Source: Roseburia faecis
GTDB lineage: Bacteria; Bacillota; Clostridia; Lachnospirales; Lachnospiraceae
DNA length: 64,000 nucleotides
Assembly (NCBI RefSeq): GCF_001406815.1
Contig: NZ_CVRR01000071.1
Coordinates: 1-64,000 of the forward strand
Reading direction: 5' to 3'
Made by a program: the position numbers and the translations under genes. Below, piece after piece: positions 24,729-34,240 of this stretch (within the stretch, counting starts at the first letter, position 1; each line of letters opens with the position of its first letter). The notes below the pieces were generated by a model. The model worked only from the letters and a program-made list of their open reading frames with translations. It was not told the DNA's origin and searched no databases.

Positions 24729-27700
24729 ATGGCATTTGTACATCTGCATACACATACGGAATATTCATTACTCGATGGTTCCAACAAAATAAAAGAATAT
24801 GTAAGCCGTGTGAAAGAACTGGGGATGAACAGTGCCGCGATCACTGACCATGGCAATATGTATGGTGTGGTGGAATTTTACAAGACGGCAAAGGCAGCAG
24901 ATATTAATCCGGTGATTGGCTGTGAGATCTATGTGGCGCCGAATTCCCGGTTTGACCGCGAGACCAGCCATGGCGAGGACCGGTATTACCATCTGATCCT
25001 GCTTGCGGAAAACAATACCGGTTATGCGAACCTTATGAAGATCGTCTCCATCGGGTTTACGGAAGGGTATTATTACCGGCCGCGTGTGGATTTTGAGACG
25101 CTGCAGAAATACCATGAGGGACTGATCTGCCTGTCGGCGTGTCTGGCGGGAGAAGTGCCGCGCTATATTGTGCGTGGATTTTATGAAGAGGCAAAAGGCA
25201 TTGCAAAAAAATACCAGGACTGTTTTGGAAAAGACAACTATTTCCTGGAATTACAGGATCATGGCATCCCGGATCAGAAGACGGTCAACCAGGGGCTTCT
25301 TCGGATCAGTCAGGAACTGGACATTCCCCTTGTCTGCACGAACGATATCCACTATACCTATGAAACGGATGTGGAGGCACACGATGTCCTTCTCTGTATC
25401 CAGACCGGTAAAAAGATTACGGATGAAGACCGTATGCGTTACGAGGGCGGACAGTTTTTCGTAAAAAGCGAGGAGCAGATGCGGAGTCTGTTTCCGTATG
25501 CAAAAGAAGCCGCAGACAACACGCAGAAAATCGCAGACCGCTGCCATGTCACACTCGAATTTGGCAATTACCAGATTCCAAAATATGCACCGCCGGAAGG
25601 CTATGACAGTGCGTGGACATTTCTGGATGCGCTGTGTGAGAAGGGATTTAAGGAAAAATATACGGACAATCCGGCGTACGATGAGACGCAGTGTGCAAAG
25701 ATCCATGACGATATGGAATACGAGCTTGGCATTATCCAGAAGATGGGATTTGTCGAGTATATCTTAATCGTGTGGGATTACATCAACTGGGCGAAAACAC
25801 ATGACTGCTGGGTCGGACCGGGGCGTGGTTCCGGCGCGGGCAGCCGCGTGTGCTATTGTACCGGCATTACAAACATTGATCCGGTCAAATATAACCTCCT
25901 TTTTGAGCGTTTTTTAAATCCGGAGCGTGTGTCCATGCCGGATATTGATGTGGATTTTGAGTATGCGGAGCGTTCCCGCGTGATCGAGTACGTCACAGAA
26001 AAATATGGAAAGGATTCTGTGACACAGATTACGACCTTTGGTACGATGGCAGCCCGCGGTGTCATCAAGGCAGTTGGAAAAGCACTCGATTTTCCGTATG
26101 CGGAGATGGACCGTGTGGCAAAAATGGTGCCGATGGAACTGAACATTACGATTGACCGTGCCCTGCAGGTCAACCCGGAATTCCGCAGCCTCTATGATGG
26201 GGATGCACGTATGCACGAACTGATTGACATGGCAAAGCGTCTCGAAGGGCTGCCGAACCACACATCCGTACATGCGGCAGGGGTTGTGATCTATCCGGGA
26301 GAGGCGAGCAATTATGTGCCGCTGGGGCGTGCCAGTGACGGAACACCGACGGCAGAGTACAATATGGTACAGCTTGAGGAACTTGGTCTTTTAAAGATGG
26401 ATTTCTTAGGACTCCGCACGCTTACCGTATTAAAAGATGCCGTCAAAAATGTAAAGGCATCCCAAGGCATCGACATTGACATCGATCATATCGATTTGAA
26501 TGATAAAAAGGTGCTTGATTTTATCGGAACCGGGCGCACCGAGGGTGTGTTCCAGCTGGAATCTGCGGGCATGCAGAACTTCATGAAAGAGTTAAAACCA
26601 CAGAATTTCGAGGATATTGTTGCCGGAATTTCCCTGTACCGTCCGGGACCTATGGATTTTATTCCAAACTACATCAGGGGAAAGAATAATGCAGACACCG
26701 TTACTTACGTGACGCCGGAATTGCAGCCGATCCTTGAGCCAACGTATGGATGTATCGTTTATCAGGAGCAGGTGATGCAGATCGTACAGCAGCTTGCGGG
26801 GTATACGATGGGACAGGCGGACAACATCCGCCGCGCCATGAGCAAAAAAAAGCAGTATGTCATCGATGCGGAGCGGCAGAGTTTCGTCTACGGAGATTCA
26901 GAGCGCGGCATCAGGGGCTGCGTGGCAAACGGCATTGATGAGAAAGCGGCAAACAGTATTTACGATTCCATGGTGGATTTTGCAAAGTATGCGTTTAACA
27001 AATCCCATGCGGCAGCCTATGCGGTCATCAGTGTGCAGACTGCGTGGCTGAAGTTTTACTATCCGGTGGAATTTATGGCAGCACTTATGACGTCCGTGAT
27101 TGACAATTCGGCAAAAGCCGCGGAGTATCTGCTGCATTGTAAGGAACTCGGTATTTCCGTGCTCCCGCCGGATATCAATGTGGGACAGGGAGAATTCACG
27201 GCAGAGGGAAATGCCGTGCGCTATGGTCTGTATGCCATTAAATCCCTGGGACGTCCGGTGATTGACAGCATCATCGGGGAACGCAAAAAAGGTGGTTCAT
27301 ACCGCACCCTGCAGGATTTCATTGAACGTACGGTGCAGCGGGACATCAACAAACGTGCGATCGAGAATCTGATCAAGGCAGGTGCCTGTGACGGGCTTGA
27401 CGGTAACCGGCATCAGATGTCCATTGTCTATACGTCCATTGTAGATGATGTCGTGCGACGGAAAAAGACCGGGCTGGAAGGACAGATGAGCCTGTTTGAT
27501 TTTGTCGGGGAGGAAGATAAAAAGGACTACGAAGTCCATTATCCGAATGTGGAGGAGTTCCCGAAGGAAGTGCTGCTTGGCTTTGAAAAAGAAGTGCTTG
27601 GGATTTATTTAAGCGGGCATCCGCTGGAAGATTACCTTGGTAAAATGAAGAAAAATGTCACGGCAAATGCAGCGGATTTTGTCAGGGAAGAGGAAAGCGG

Positions 27701-28226
27701 CGCGATTCGTGTGACAGATAATATGCATGTGGTTGTGGGTGGCATGATTGCAGCAAAAACAGTTAAATATACAAGGAATAATCAGGCAATGGCATTTCTG
27801 ACAGTGGAGGATCTGACCGGTTCTGTGGAAATTATTGTATTCCCAAAAGATTATGAGAGGTACAACCGCTTTTTGAATGATGAGGAGAAGATTTTCGTAG
27901 TCGGACACGCAACGGTGGAGGAGGAACAGGACGGAAAAGTGATCTGCGAGCGGATCGTTCCGTTTGACGATACCAGAAAGGAACTCTGGCTGCAGTTTCC
28001 GACAAAGAGTGATTTTGCGGAGAAAGAACAGCAGGTGTATGATATTCTCCGGGATTCGGACGGAAATGATGAAGTGGTAATTTATATATCAGATGTCAAA
28101 GCATTTAAAAGATTGCCAAGAAACCGTGCGGTTGGTATAAATTCTGTGCTCTTGGCACGTTTGACGGAATTTCTGGGCGAAAAAAATGTAAAAGTTGTGG
28201 AAAAAGGCATTGAAAATCGCGCGTAA
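24729..28226 (+). CDS. dnaE: DNA polymerase III alpha subunit
   Basis: 1165 residues. N-terminal PHP domain (VHLHTHTEYSLLDGSNKIKE), catalytic palm with GPGRGSGAGSR and PDIDVDFE near residue 400, finger and helix-hairpin-helix regions, beta-binding region near QMSLFDF, and a C-terminal OB fold (LTVEDLTGSVEIIVFPKDY). This is the DnaE class, distinct from PolC. The start at 24729 follows GTGAGG. The GC content is clearly higher than in the agr island, consistent with a core gene. It is followed by pfkA, a gene order seen in many Firmicutes. Confidence 0.95.
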   Translation: MAFVHLHTHTEYSLLDGSNKIKEYVSRVKELGMNSAAITDHGNMYGVVEFYKTAKAADINPVIGCEIYVAPNSRFDRETSHGEDRYYHLILLAENNTGYANLMKIVSIGFTEGYYYRPRVDFETLQKYHEGLICLSACLAGEVPRYIVRGFYEEAKGIAKKYQDCFGKDNYFLELQDHGIPDQKTVNQGLLRISQELDIPLVCTNDIHYTYETDVEAHDVLLCIQTGKKITDEDRMRYEGGQFFVKSEEQMRSLFPYAKEAADNTQKIADRCHVTLEFGNYQIPKYAPPEGYDSAWTFLDALCEKGFKEKYTDNPAYDETQCAKIHDDMEYELGIIQKMGFVEYILIVWDYINWAKTHDCWVGPGRGSGAGSRVCYCTGITNIDPVKYNLLFERFLNPERVSMPDIDVDFEYAERSRVIEYVTEKYGKDSVTQITTFGTMAARGVIKAVGKALDFPYAEMDRVAKMVPMELNITIDRALQVNPEFRSLYDGDARMHELIDMAKRLEGLPNHTSVHAAGVVIYPGEASNYVPLGRASDGTPTAEYNMVQLEELGLLKMDFLGLRTLTVLKDAVKNVKASQGIDIDIDHIDLNDKKVLDFIGTGRTEGVFQLESAGMQNFMKELKPQNFEDIVAGISLYRPGPMDFIPNYIRGKNNADTVTYVTPELQPILEPTYGCIVYQEQVMQIVQQLAGYTMGQADNIRRAMSKKKQYVIDAERQSFVYGDSERGIRGCVANGIDEKAANSIYDSMVDFAKYAFNKSHAAAYAVISVQTAWLKFYYPVEFMAALMTSVIDNSAKAAEYLLHCKELGISVLPPDINVGQGEFTAEGNAVRYGLYAIKSLGRPVIDSIIGERKKGGSYRTLQDFIERTVQRDINKRAIENLIKAGACDGLDGNRHQMSIVYTSIVDDVVRRKKTGLEGQMSLFDFVGEEDKKDYEVHYPNVEEFPKEVLLGFEKEVLGIYLSGHPLEDYLGKMKKNVTANAADFVREEESGAIRVTDNMHVVVGGMIAAKTVKYTRNNQAMAFLTVEDLTGSVEIIVFPKDYERYNRFLNDEEKIFVVGHATVEEEQDGKVICERIVPFDDTRKELWLQFPTKSDFAEKEQQVYDILRDSDGNDEVVIYISDVKAFKRLPRNRAVGINSVLLARLTEFLGEKNVKVVEKGIENRA

Positions 28227-28289
28227 TAAGTATAGAATAAAACAGATTAAAGAATTTCATTTTAATTTTAATAAATGGAGGATTTCACA

Positions 28290-29261
28290 ATGGCGAAAGA
28301 GATTAACACAATTGGTGTACTGACCAGTGGAGGAGATGCCCCGGGAATGAACGCTGCAATCCGTGCAGTTGTCCGTCAGGCTATATCTAAAGGAAAGAAA
28401 GTGAAAGGAATCAAGCGTGGATACGCTGGATTATTAAACGAAGAAATTATTGACATGAACGGACAGAGCGTTTCAGATACAATCTCTCGTGGTGGTACTA
28501 TTTTACAGACTGCCCGTTGTATGGAGTTTACCACACCGGAAGGACAGCAGAAAGGTGCGGAGATCTGTAAGAAGCATGGAATTGATGCAATTGTAGTTAT
28601 CGGTGGAGATGGTTCTTTCAAGGGTGCACAGAAGCTTGCTGCACTGGGAATCAATACCATTGGTCTTCCGGGAACCATTGATCTGGATATTGCATGTACT
28701 GATTATACCATTGGTTTTGACACCGCTGTTAATACAGCCATGGAAGCGATTGATAAGGTTCGTGATACTTCTACATCTCATGAGAGATGCTCAATTATTG
28801 AGGTTATGGGTCGGGGAGCCGGACATATCGCATTATGGTGCGGTCTTGCGAACGGTGCTGAGGAGATTCTTCTTCCGGAAAAATATGATTACGATGAGCA
28901 GCGTCTGATTGATCAGGTAGTCAACGCAAGAAAGAACGGAAAGCAGCACTATATTATTGTAAATGCTGAGGGTATCGGTCATTCACAGAGCATGGCAAAG
29001 CGTATCGAGGAAGCGACAGGTGTTGAGACACGCGCAACGATTCTCGGACATATGCAGCGTGGTGGAAGCCCGACATGTAAGGACCGTGTCTATGCAACCA
29101 CAATGGGTGCAATGGCAGTTGACCTTCTCTGCGAAGGAAAGAGCAACCGTGTCATTGGACATAAGGGTGGCAAGTTTGTAGATTTCGACATTGATGAAGC
29201 TCTGGCTATGAAGAAAGATGTCGATGAGTACATGTACGAAATCTCAAAGACACTGGTATAG
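28290..29261 (+). CDS. pfkA: ATP-dependent 6-phosphofructokinase
   Basis: 323 residues; phosphorylates fructose 6-phosphate in glycolysis. GGDAPGMNAAIR starts the nucleotide site. GGDGS and LPGTID carry the two glycines that favour ATP over pyrophosphate. The catalytic loop reads TIDLDI rather than the usual TIDNDI: both aspartates are kept but the middle Asn is Leu. The start at 28290 follows GGAGG; the ATG 15 nt earlier precedes that site. Confidence 0.94.
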   Translation: MAKEINTIGVLTSGGDAPGMNAAIRAVVRQAISKGKKVKGIKRGYAGLLNEEIIDMNGQSVSDTISRGGTILQTARCMEFTTPEGQQKGAEICKKHGIDAIVVIGGDGSFKGAQKLAALGINTIGLPGTIDLDIACTDYTIGFDTAVNTAMEAIDKVRDTSTSHERCSIIEVMGRGAGHIALWCGLANGAEEILLPEKYDYDEQRLIDQVVNARKNGKQHYIIVNAEGIGHSQSMAKRIEEATGVETRATILGHMQRGGSPTCKDRVYATTMGAMAVDLLCEGKSNRVIGHKGGKFVDFDIDEALAMKKDVDEYMYEISKTLV

Positions 29262-29286
29262 TTATTCCTTTTATTGGAGAACATAG

Positions 29287-29312
29287 TGCGGCAGGGAATT
29301 CTCTCTGCCGCA
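29287..29312 (+). terminator. Intrinsic terminator after pfkA
   Basis: TGCGGCAG / CTGCCGCA stem followed by TTTTT. Confidence 0.85.
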
Positions 29313-29354
29313 TTTTTAGGTTTGAAATCAATGGGATTTTCAAGGAGACGGGCA

Positions 29355-30128
29355 ATGGACAACACCAAGGAAATTCTCACACTGGCAGTAGAAATCGGGG
29401 ACGCGATGCTGCGGTGCGGAGCAGAAATTTACCGGGTGGAAGATTCTGTGATACGCATATTGGAAGCTTTTGGTCTGGATGATTTTGATGCTTATGTTTT
29501 ATCCAACGGAATTTTTGCAAGTGCAAATGAGAGCAGGGAGGATGCCTGCAGTGTGGTAAGATATGTTCCACTTTCGGCAACCCATCTGGGGAAACTCGCT
29601 GCTTTAAATCAGCTGACCCGAGATATCTGTAATCATAAATGTTCGGTTGCAGAGGCATCAGAGCGGTTGAAACAGTGCAAAAAAATTCCGGTTTATGCGA
29701 ATGCGGTACAGTTACTGGCATGTGGAATCGGTTGTGCAGCGTTTACCTTCATGTTTGGAGGGCATCTGCCGGAAGCACTGTATGCATTTTTTGTAGGGCT
29801 GATAGAGCAGCTGGCATTGTTTGTGTGCCGGAAGCGTAAAGTTTCCAGATTTTTAACGAATGTATATGTCAGTCTGCTGATCTCTTTGCTTAGTCTGCCA
29901 GCGGCCGCGGGTGTGATACCTGTTTTGCATGACAAAGTGGTGATCGGGGCAATTATGCCGTTAGTACCTGGAATTGCACTGACAACATCCATTCGTGATT
30001 TTTATAATGGCGATTATTTGTCCGGAACGATCCATCTGATTGATGCACTTCTTACGGCACTTTGCATTGCAGTGGGCATTGCACTGCCGATTCTGTTGTT
30101 GCGATATGGAGGAAATTTACCGGTATGA
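29355..30128 (+). CDS. Threonine/serine exporter, ThrE N-terminal-type subunit (YjjP-like)
   Basis: 257 residues. The soluble N-terminal half carries MLRCGAEIYRVEDSVIRI, typical of the DUF1212/ThrE family, and several membrane segments follow from about residue 115. In this family the protein pairs with a small YjjB-like subunit, encoded next with a 4-nt ATGA overlap. Together they correspond to the single-chain ThrE exporter of threonine and serine. Start chosen at 29355 with AAGGAG upstream; earlier in-frame codons lie in the pfkA terminator. Confidence 0.85.
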   Translation: MDNTKEILTLAVEIGDAMLRCGAEIYRVEDSVIRILEAFGLDDFDAYVLSNGIFASANESREDACSVVRYVPLSATHLGKLAALNQLTRDICNHKCSVAEASERLKQCKKIPVYANAVQLLACGIGCAAFTFMFGGHLPEALYAFFVGLIEQLALFVCRKRKVSRFLTNVYVSLLISLLSLPAAAGVIPVLHDKVVIGAIMPLVPGIALTTSIRDFYNGDYLSGTIHLIDALLTALCIAVGIALPILLLRYGGNLPV

Positions 30129-30559
30129 GTTATGTGCTTCAGTTTTTTATTGCAGCGGTTGCCACGGTTACTTTTGCCATTTTGTTTGCGGCACCGAAAA
30201 AGGAACTGGTTTTCTGTGGCGTATCAGGCGGGCTTGCCTGGCTGGTTTATTTTATTTTGTACAGGCAGTCGGGGAATGTGGTTTTGGGCAGTCTGGTGGC
30301 AACCTTTGTTTTGACAATTTTAAGTCGTATTCTGGCAGTAGCAAGATGCAATCCTGCCACGATTTATCTGGTATCCGGGATTTTCCCACTGGTTCCGGGA
30401 GCCGGTATCTATTATACGGCATATTATCTGATATCCGGAATGCCGGCAAAATGCTCGGCAAAAGGGCTGGAAACTTTTGAGATTGCCCTGGCCATTGTAT
30501 TTGGGATTATTTTTGGCTTCTCGATTCCGGAAACACTGTTTCATAAAAGGAAACAGTAA
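30125..30559 (+). CDS. Threonine/serine exporter, ThrE C-terminal-type subunit (YjjB-like)
   Basis: 144 residues with about four to five membrane segments, including YLVSGIFPLVPGAGIYYTAY, the conserved PLVPG block of the DUF3815 half. The start overlaps the stop of the upstream subunit (ATGA), so the two are translationally coupled and probably form one transporter. Confidence 0.85.
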   Translation: MSYVLQFFIAAVATVTFAILFAAPKKELVFCGVSGGLAWLVYFILYRQSGNVVLGSLVATFVLTILSRILAVARCNPATIYLVSGIFPLVPGAGIYYTAYYLISGMPAKCSAKGLETFEIALAIVFGIIFGFSIPETLFHKRKQ

Positions 30560-30562
30560 GTA

Positions 30563-31381
30563 ATGGGAAAGGATTGTACGGATGATATGATTACAAGCAG
30601 TGCAAATCAGCAGATGAAACATCTGTCACAGCTGATGAAAAGGGCGAAAGAACGAAAAAAAGAACAGGTCTTTGTTGTGGAAGGAATAAAGATGTTTCAG
30701 GAAGCACCGGCGGATACGGTGGTGTCTGTCTACGTGTCGGAAAGTTTTCTGGAAAAACCGGAACATGAAAAATGCCTGCAGGGATACCGGTATGAGGTCG
30801 TGAGTGATGCGGTATTCCGGGAAATTTCGGATACACAGACTCCGCAGGGAATCCTTGCGATTGTCCGCATGCCGAAGTATGATCTGTCCGATCTTTTGCA
30901 GGGGGATCACACGCATCTTTTAATTCTTGAGAGCGTGCAGGATCCGGGAAATCTTGGAACGATGGTGCGCACCGGAGAGGGTGCCGGCATCACGGGAATT
31001 ATAATGAATAAAACGACGGTGGATCTGTTTAACCCGAAAACCATACGCTCGACGATGGGAAGTATCTACCGTGTTCCGTACCTGATCACGGAGCATCTGC
31101 CGGATCTGCTTGATGAGCTGCATAAGGAGAATATCAGATTGTATGCGGCACATTTAAAAGGAGATACATATTATGATGCCTTTGATTTTACCGGGGCATG
31201 TGGCTTCCTGATTGGAAATGAGGGGAACGGTCTGTCTGATGAAATTGCAGAGTGTGCGGATTGCTATCTGAAGATTCCCATGGAGGGAAAGGTGGAGTCG
31301 CTGAATGCAGCCGTTTCTGCAGCACTTTTGATGTATGAATGTAAGAGACAGCGGGGAGAGCACAATGAAAATATGGTTTAA
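30563..31381 (+). CDS. SPOUT-class RNA 2'-O-methyltransferase (TrmH/SpoU family)
   Basis: 272 residues. The N-terminal substrate-binding domain (FVVEGIKMFQEAP near residue 38) is followed by the knotted SAM domain with ESVQDPGNLGTMVRTGEGAG, FLIGNEGNGLS and the final motif KIPMEGKVESLNAAVSAALLMYE. It methylates a ribose in rRNA or tRNA; the exact target is not predictable. Translation may start at 30563 or at the ATG 24 nt later. It overlaps the next gene by 17 nt. Confidence 0.88.
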   Translation: MGKDCTDDMITSSANQQMKHLSQLMKRAKERKKEQVFVVEGIKMFQEAPADTVVSVYVSESFLEKPEHEKCLQGYRYEVVSDAVFREISDTQTPQGILAIVRMPKYDLSDLLQGDHTHLLILESVQDPGNLGTMVRTGEGAGITGIIMNKTTVDLFNPKTIRSTMGSIYRVPYLITEHLPDLLDELHKENIRLYAAHLKGDTYYDAFDFTGACGFLIGNEGNGLSDEIAECADCYLKIPMEGKVESLNAAVSAALLMYECKRQRGEHNENMV

Positions 31382-31628
31382 AATCTGGGAAAACACACAC
31401 TTATTAAAATCGGAAACCATAGAAGATGATACGGAGGATACACGTACACATAAGATTTTTCATGCGCTTGAAGAAGTCTGTCTGAAGTGGGATCTTGGAA
31501 AACCGATCTGGTTTGATGCGAATATAGCGGAATTTCAAAGGCATGCGCGAACGAGGTTTGGCAAGGACAATTTTGTGGAGGAAACAGAATTTGATTATCT
31601 GGAGATACAGGTGATAGACGAAGATTAA
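31365..31628 (+). CDS. Small conserved-looking protein of unknown function
   Basis: 87 residues, acidic, no signal peptide, with HKIFHALEEVCLKWDLGKPIWFD in the middle. ATG 31365 follows GGGGAG and overlaps the methyltransferase end by 17 nt, so it is probably translated in the same operon. I do not recognise a family. Confidence 0.6.
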   Translation: MKIWFKIWENTHLLKSETIEDDTEDTRTHKIFHALEEVCLKWDLGKPIWFDANIAEFQRHARTRFGKDNFVEETEFDYLEIQVIDED

Positions 31629-31781
31629 AAAAATATTAAATTTGTTGCTTTCTGCGTACAGAACGTGTTTCTTGTGATATGATAATACCATATGGGAAAG
31701 CACGTTAATACATGTGTGAGGTCTGCTTTCGCATTTATGAAAGGAATGTCTGCCATTGTGGCAGGAAAGAGGAGGAATGAC

Positions 31782-32441
31782 ATGGGAACATCGCAGATGC
31801 TGGGGGAAGATATTGATAGTTGGGAAACTATGATGTTTTTATATAATTCTGCACTGAAAGAGGTGGGAACAAAACTTGAGATTTTAAATGACGAGTTTGT
31901 TCATATACATAAGTACAATCCGATTGAATATATTAAGTCGAGGATTAAAACACCGGAAAGTATTGTAAAAAAATTAAAGCGTGACGGATATGAGAGTACG
32001 ATCGAGAATATGAGAAATTATATTAACGATATTGCAGGAATCCGTATTGTCTGCTCGTTTACTTCGGATATTTACCGTCTTGCAGAGATGATCGGAAAAC
32101 AGAATGACCTGACCGTGATCTGTGTAAAAGACTATATCAAAAATCCGAAAGTCAGCGGTTACAAGAGTTTCCATATGCACGTGACGGTTCCTATCTTTTT
32201 ATCGGACCGTGTGGTTGAGACAAAGGTGGAAATCCAGATCCGCACCATTGCAATGGATTTCTGGGCAAGTCTGGAGCACAAGATTTATTATAAATTTGAG
32301 GGGCATGCCCCGGAATATATCAGCCGGGATCTGCGTGCCTGTGCAGAAATTGTTTCAAACCTCGATGCAAAGATGCTGCAGCTGAATGAAGCAATTTTAG
32401 AAGAAAAGGAAAAAGAGGAACAGAAGAAAAAGGAAGAATAG
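31782..32441 (+). CDS. Small alarmone (p)ppGpp synthetase (RelQ/YjbM type)
   Basis: 219 residues: a RelA/SpoT synthetase domain alone, without an HD hydrolase domain. Motifs: EYIKSRIKTPESIVKKL, NDIAGIRIVCSF, GYKSFHMHV, and VEIQIRTIAMDFWASLEHKI, followed by a Lys/Glu-rich tail. It makes (p)ppGpp or pGpp from ATP and GTP/GDP during stress. ATG 31782 follows GAGGAGG; upstream in-frame ATGs have no site. Confidence 0.9.
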   Translation: MGTSQMLGEDIDSWETMMFLYNSALKEVGTKLEILNDEFVHIHKYNPIEYIKSRIKTPESIVKKLKRDGYESTIENMRNYINDIAGIRIVCSFTSDIYRLAEMIGKQNDLTVICVKDYIKNPKVSGYKSFHMHVTVPIFLSDRVVETKVEIQIRTIAMDFWASLEHKIYYKFEGHAPEYISRDLRACAEIVSNLDAKMLQLNEAILEEKEKEEQKKKEE

Positions 32442-32489
32442 TTACGAAGAATAAAACTATTACGGAACAGTCGGAAAGAAGGGAATGCT

Positions 32490-32834
32490 ATGGTACCTTC
32501 CATTGCACGTCAGAGTGTGATTTTAAAATGTAATATGCAAAAATCCGTGATGCTTGGAAACTACGAATTTTTCTATGCTGCGGGATTGATGAGAAAATTA
32601 TACAACATAGAGATCCGGACAGATATGGAACCGGAACAGATTCTGGAAGCGATTCTGCAGATGCAGGATAATCTGGCTCCGCAGAGTGAACAGGAAAAAT
32701 ATCTGATACAGATCATAAAGAATTATGAGCCGTCAGCGGATCATGATGCACAGATGGATGAACTGTTTGCCTGGGGAGAACAGGAACCTGACATGTGGCA
32801 GGTCACGACATCGTTCCATCCGGTTATAAGGTAA
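32490..32834 (+). CDS. Protein of unknown function
   Basis: 114 residues, soluble, without recognised motifs; the central part (EPEQILEAILQMQDN) is helical. It follows the alarmone synthetase by 48 nt and ends inside the left arm of a terminator hairpin. It may be cotranscribed with the synthetase gene. The start has only a weak GGAATG-type site. Confidence 0.5.
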   Translation: MVPSIARQSVILKCNMQKSVMLGNYEFFYAAGLMRKLYNIEIRTDMEPEQILEAILQMQDNLAPQSEQEKYLIQIIKNYEPSADHDAQMDELFAWGEQEPDMWQVTTSFHPVIR

Positions 32835-32856
32835 CTATGAGCGATAGTTACCTTAT
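32826..32856 (+). terminator. Intrinsic terminator before spoVAC
   Basis: Perfect 13-bp stem ATAAGGTAACTAT / ATAGTTACCTTAT, loop GAGCG, then ATTTTT. The stop codon of the preceding gene lies in the left arm. Confidence 0.8.
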
Positions 32857-32881
32857 ATTTTTGCAATTTTCGTACATACTA
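32853..32881 (+). promoter_or_regulatory. Sigma-G-like promoter of spoVAC
   Basis: -10 CATACTA (32875-32881) fits the CATnnTA pattern of forespore sigma-G. The -35 is weak (TTATA, 32853-32857, 17 nt away). The matching -10 before spoVAA strengthens the call. Confidence 0.55.
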
Positions 32882-32916
32882 CAAGTAATTTTAAAAGAAA
32901 GATGAGGATGTATGAA

Positions 32917-33378
32917 ATGAGTAAGATGACTCTGGAACAGGAAGAAGTGCGCAATCAGGAGTATAATGAGTATGTCGAACAGATGACACCGAAACATAAT
33001 CTGTGGGCAAATATGGGAAAAGCCTTTTTGCTGGGGGGAGGTATCTGCCTGTTGGGACAGATTATTTTACAGATTGCAGCCGGGGTATTCGGACTTAAGG
33101 CAGAGGATGCCGCTCTTTGGTGCAGTTTACTTCTTGTTCTTCTTTCGGTGATCCTGACGAGCTGTAATGTATATGGGATTCTTGCCAACTGGGGAGGTGC
33201 AGGGGCATTGGTTCCGATTACCGGATTTGCAAATGGCGTGTGTGCTTCTGCGGTGGAATTCCAGAAAGAGGGACAGGTATTTGGTATCGGATGCCAGATT
33301 TTTAAGATTGCCGGTCCGGTGATTTTGTATGGGATTTTTTCAAGCTGGGTGCTGGGATTGATTTACTGGCTATTTTAA
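32917..33378 (+). CDS. spoVAC: Stage V sporulation protein AC
   Basis: 153 residues, several membrane segments. The conserved block GILANWGGAGALVPITGFANGV and the EFQKEGQVFGIGCQIFKIAGPV segment are typical of SpoVAC, part of the spore inner-membrane channel that moves Ca-dipicolinate. ATG 32917 follows GAGG. In Bacillus the order is AA-AB-AC-AD-AE; here AC comes first and AD-AE lie 7.8 kb away. Confidence 0.92.
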   Translation: MSKMTLEQEEVRNQEYNEYVEQMTPKHNLWANMGKAFLLGGGICLLGQIILQIAAGVFGLKAEDAALWCSLLLVLLSVILTSCNVYGILANWGGAGALVPITGFANGVCASAVEFQKEGQVFGIGCQIFKIAGPVILYGIFSSWVLGLIYWLF

Positions 33379-33516
33379 ATTCGGTGGTATCTATGTCGAT
33401 AAAATCCATGTAAAAGATACCAGTGAGGTATCTATATACTGAAAATTTAATGTTCAGATACCGTGTTTTATCATCAAGTGATTTAACAGGATGCTTTTCG
33501 ATTATATTTTTTTTCC

Positions 33517-33545
33517 GCGTACTTTTCCTGAATTTGCACATACTA
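33517..33545 (+). promoter_or_regulatory. Sigma-G-like promoter of spoVAA
   Basis: GCGTA (33517-33521), 17-nt spacer, CATACTA (33539-33545), 33 nt before spoVAA. The same -10 heptamer precedes spoVAC. Confidence 0.6.
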
Positions 33546-33577
33546 CCATAGAAAATAAGGAAGCAAAGAGGTGCAGA

Positions 33578-34240
33578 ATGAAAGAAAAACGGGAAATAGT
33601 TTATCTGAAGGCAGACCGCAACAGTGTCTGCCATGATCCAAAAATAAAGATACAGGATGTGATGTCTGTACAGTGTGCAGATTCTGCAATCTGTGCCGGA
33701 ATAAAAAATAAAACACTGTATACGTTTAAGAAAAACGATGACCAGAAAAAAGAAGGAAAAAAGAAAAAACGAATGGAAGTATTTTCGATGCTAAATGTGA
33801 TCGAACGGATACAGACGGATTACCCGGATGTGGAAATTGTTAGTATCGGGGAACAGGATTTTGTGGTGCAATTGTTAGATGCACCGATGGCACCGAAATG
33901 GCTGGAGACGCTTAAAGTTGTTGTGATGGTTGTAGTAATCTTTCTTGGAGCGGCATTTACGATTATGGCATTTAACAATGACGTGTCCGTGGGGGAAGTG
34001 TTCAACCGGTTTTATCAGCAGGTGATGGGAAAAGAAAAACCGAAAGTATCAGAAATTGAAATTTTTTACTGTCTTGGACTGGCAGTGGGAATTTTGGTAT
34101 TTTTTAACCATATCGGAAAGAAAAAAATTACTTCAGATCCGACACCGATTCAGGTTGAGATGCGAAAGTATGAACAGGATGTCGATATGGCGTTTATAGA
34201 GAACGCGGGAAGAAAGGGGCATGAACACGATGTTTCTTAG
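33578..34240 (+). CDS. spoVAA: Stage V sporulation protein AA
   Basis: 220 residues: a cytoplasmic N-terminal part (KREIVYLKADRNSVCHDPKIKIQDV) and two membrane segments (about 115-135 and 170-190), as in SpoVAA. ATG 33578 follows GAGGTG; the longer in-frame extension upstream would overlap the promoter. It overlaps spoVAB by 20 nt. Confidence 0.88.
   Translation: MKEKREIVYLKADRNSVCHDPKIKIQDVMSVQCADSAICAGIKNKTLYTFKKNDDQKKEGKKKKRMEVFSMLNVIERIQTDYPDVEIVSIGEQDFVVQLLDAPMAPKWLETLKVVVMVVVIFLGAAFTIMAFNNDVSVGEVFNRFYQQVMGKEKPKVSEIEIFYCLGLAVGILVFFNHIGKKKITSDPTPIQVEMRKYEQDVDMAFIENAGRKGHEHDVS

Noticed and set aside
31692-31781. An upstream in-frame extension of the alarmone synthetase.
   Set aside because: GAGGAGG immediately before ATG 31782 and the start of homology after it favour the shorter protein.
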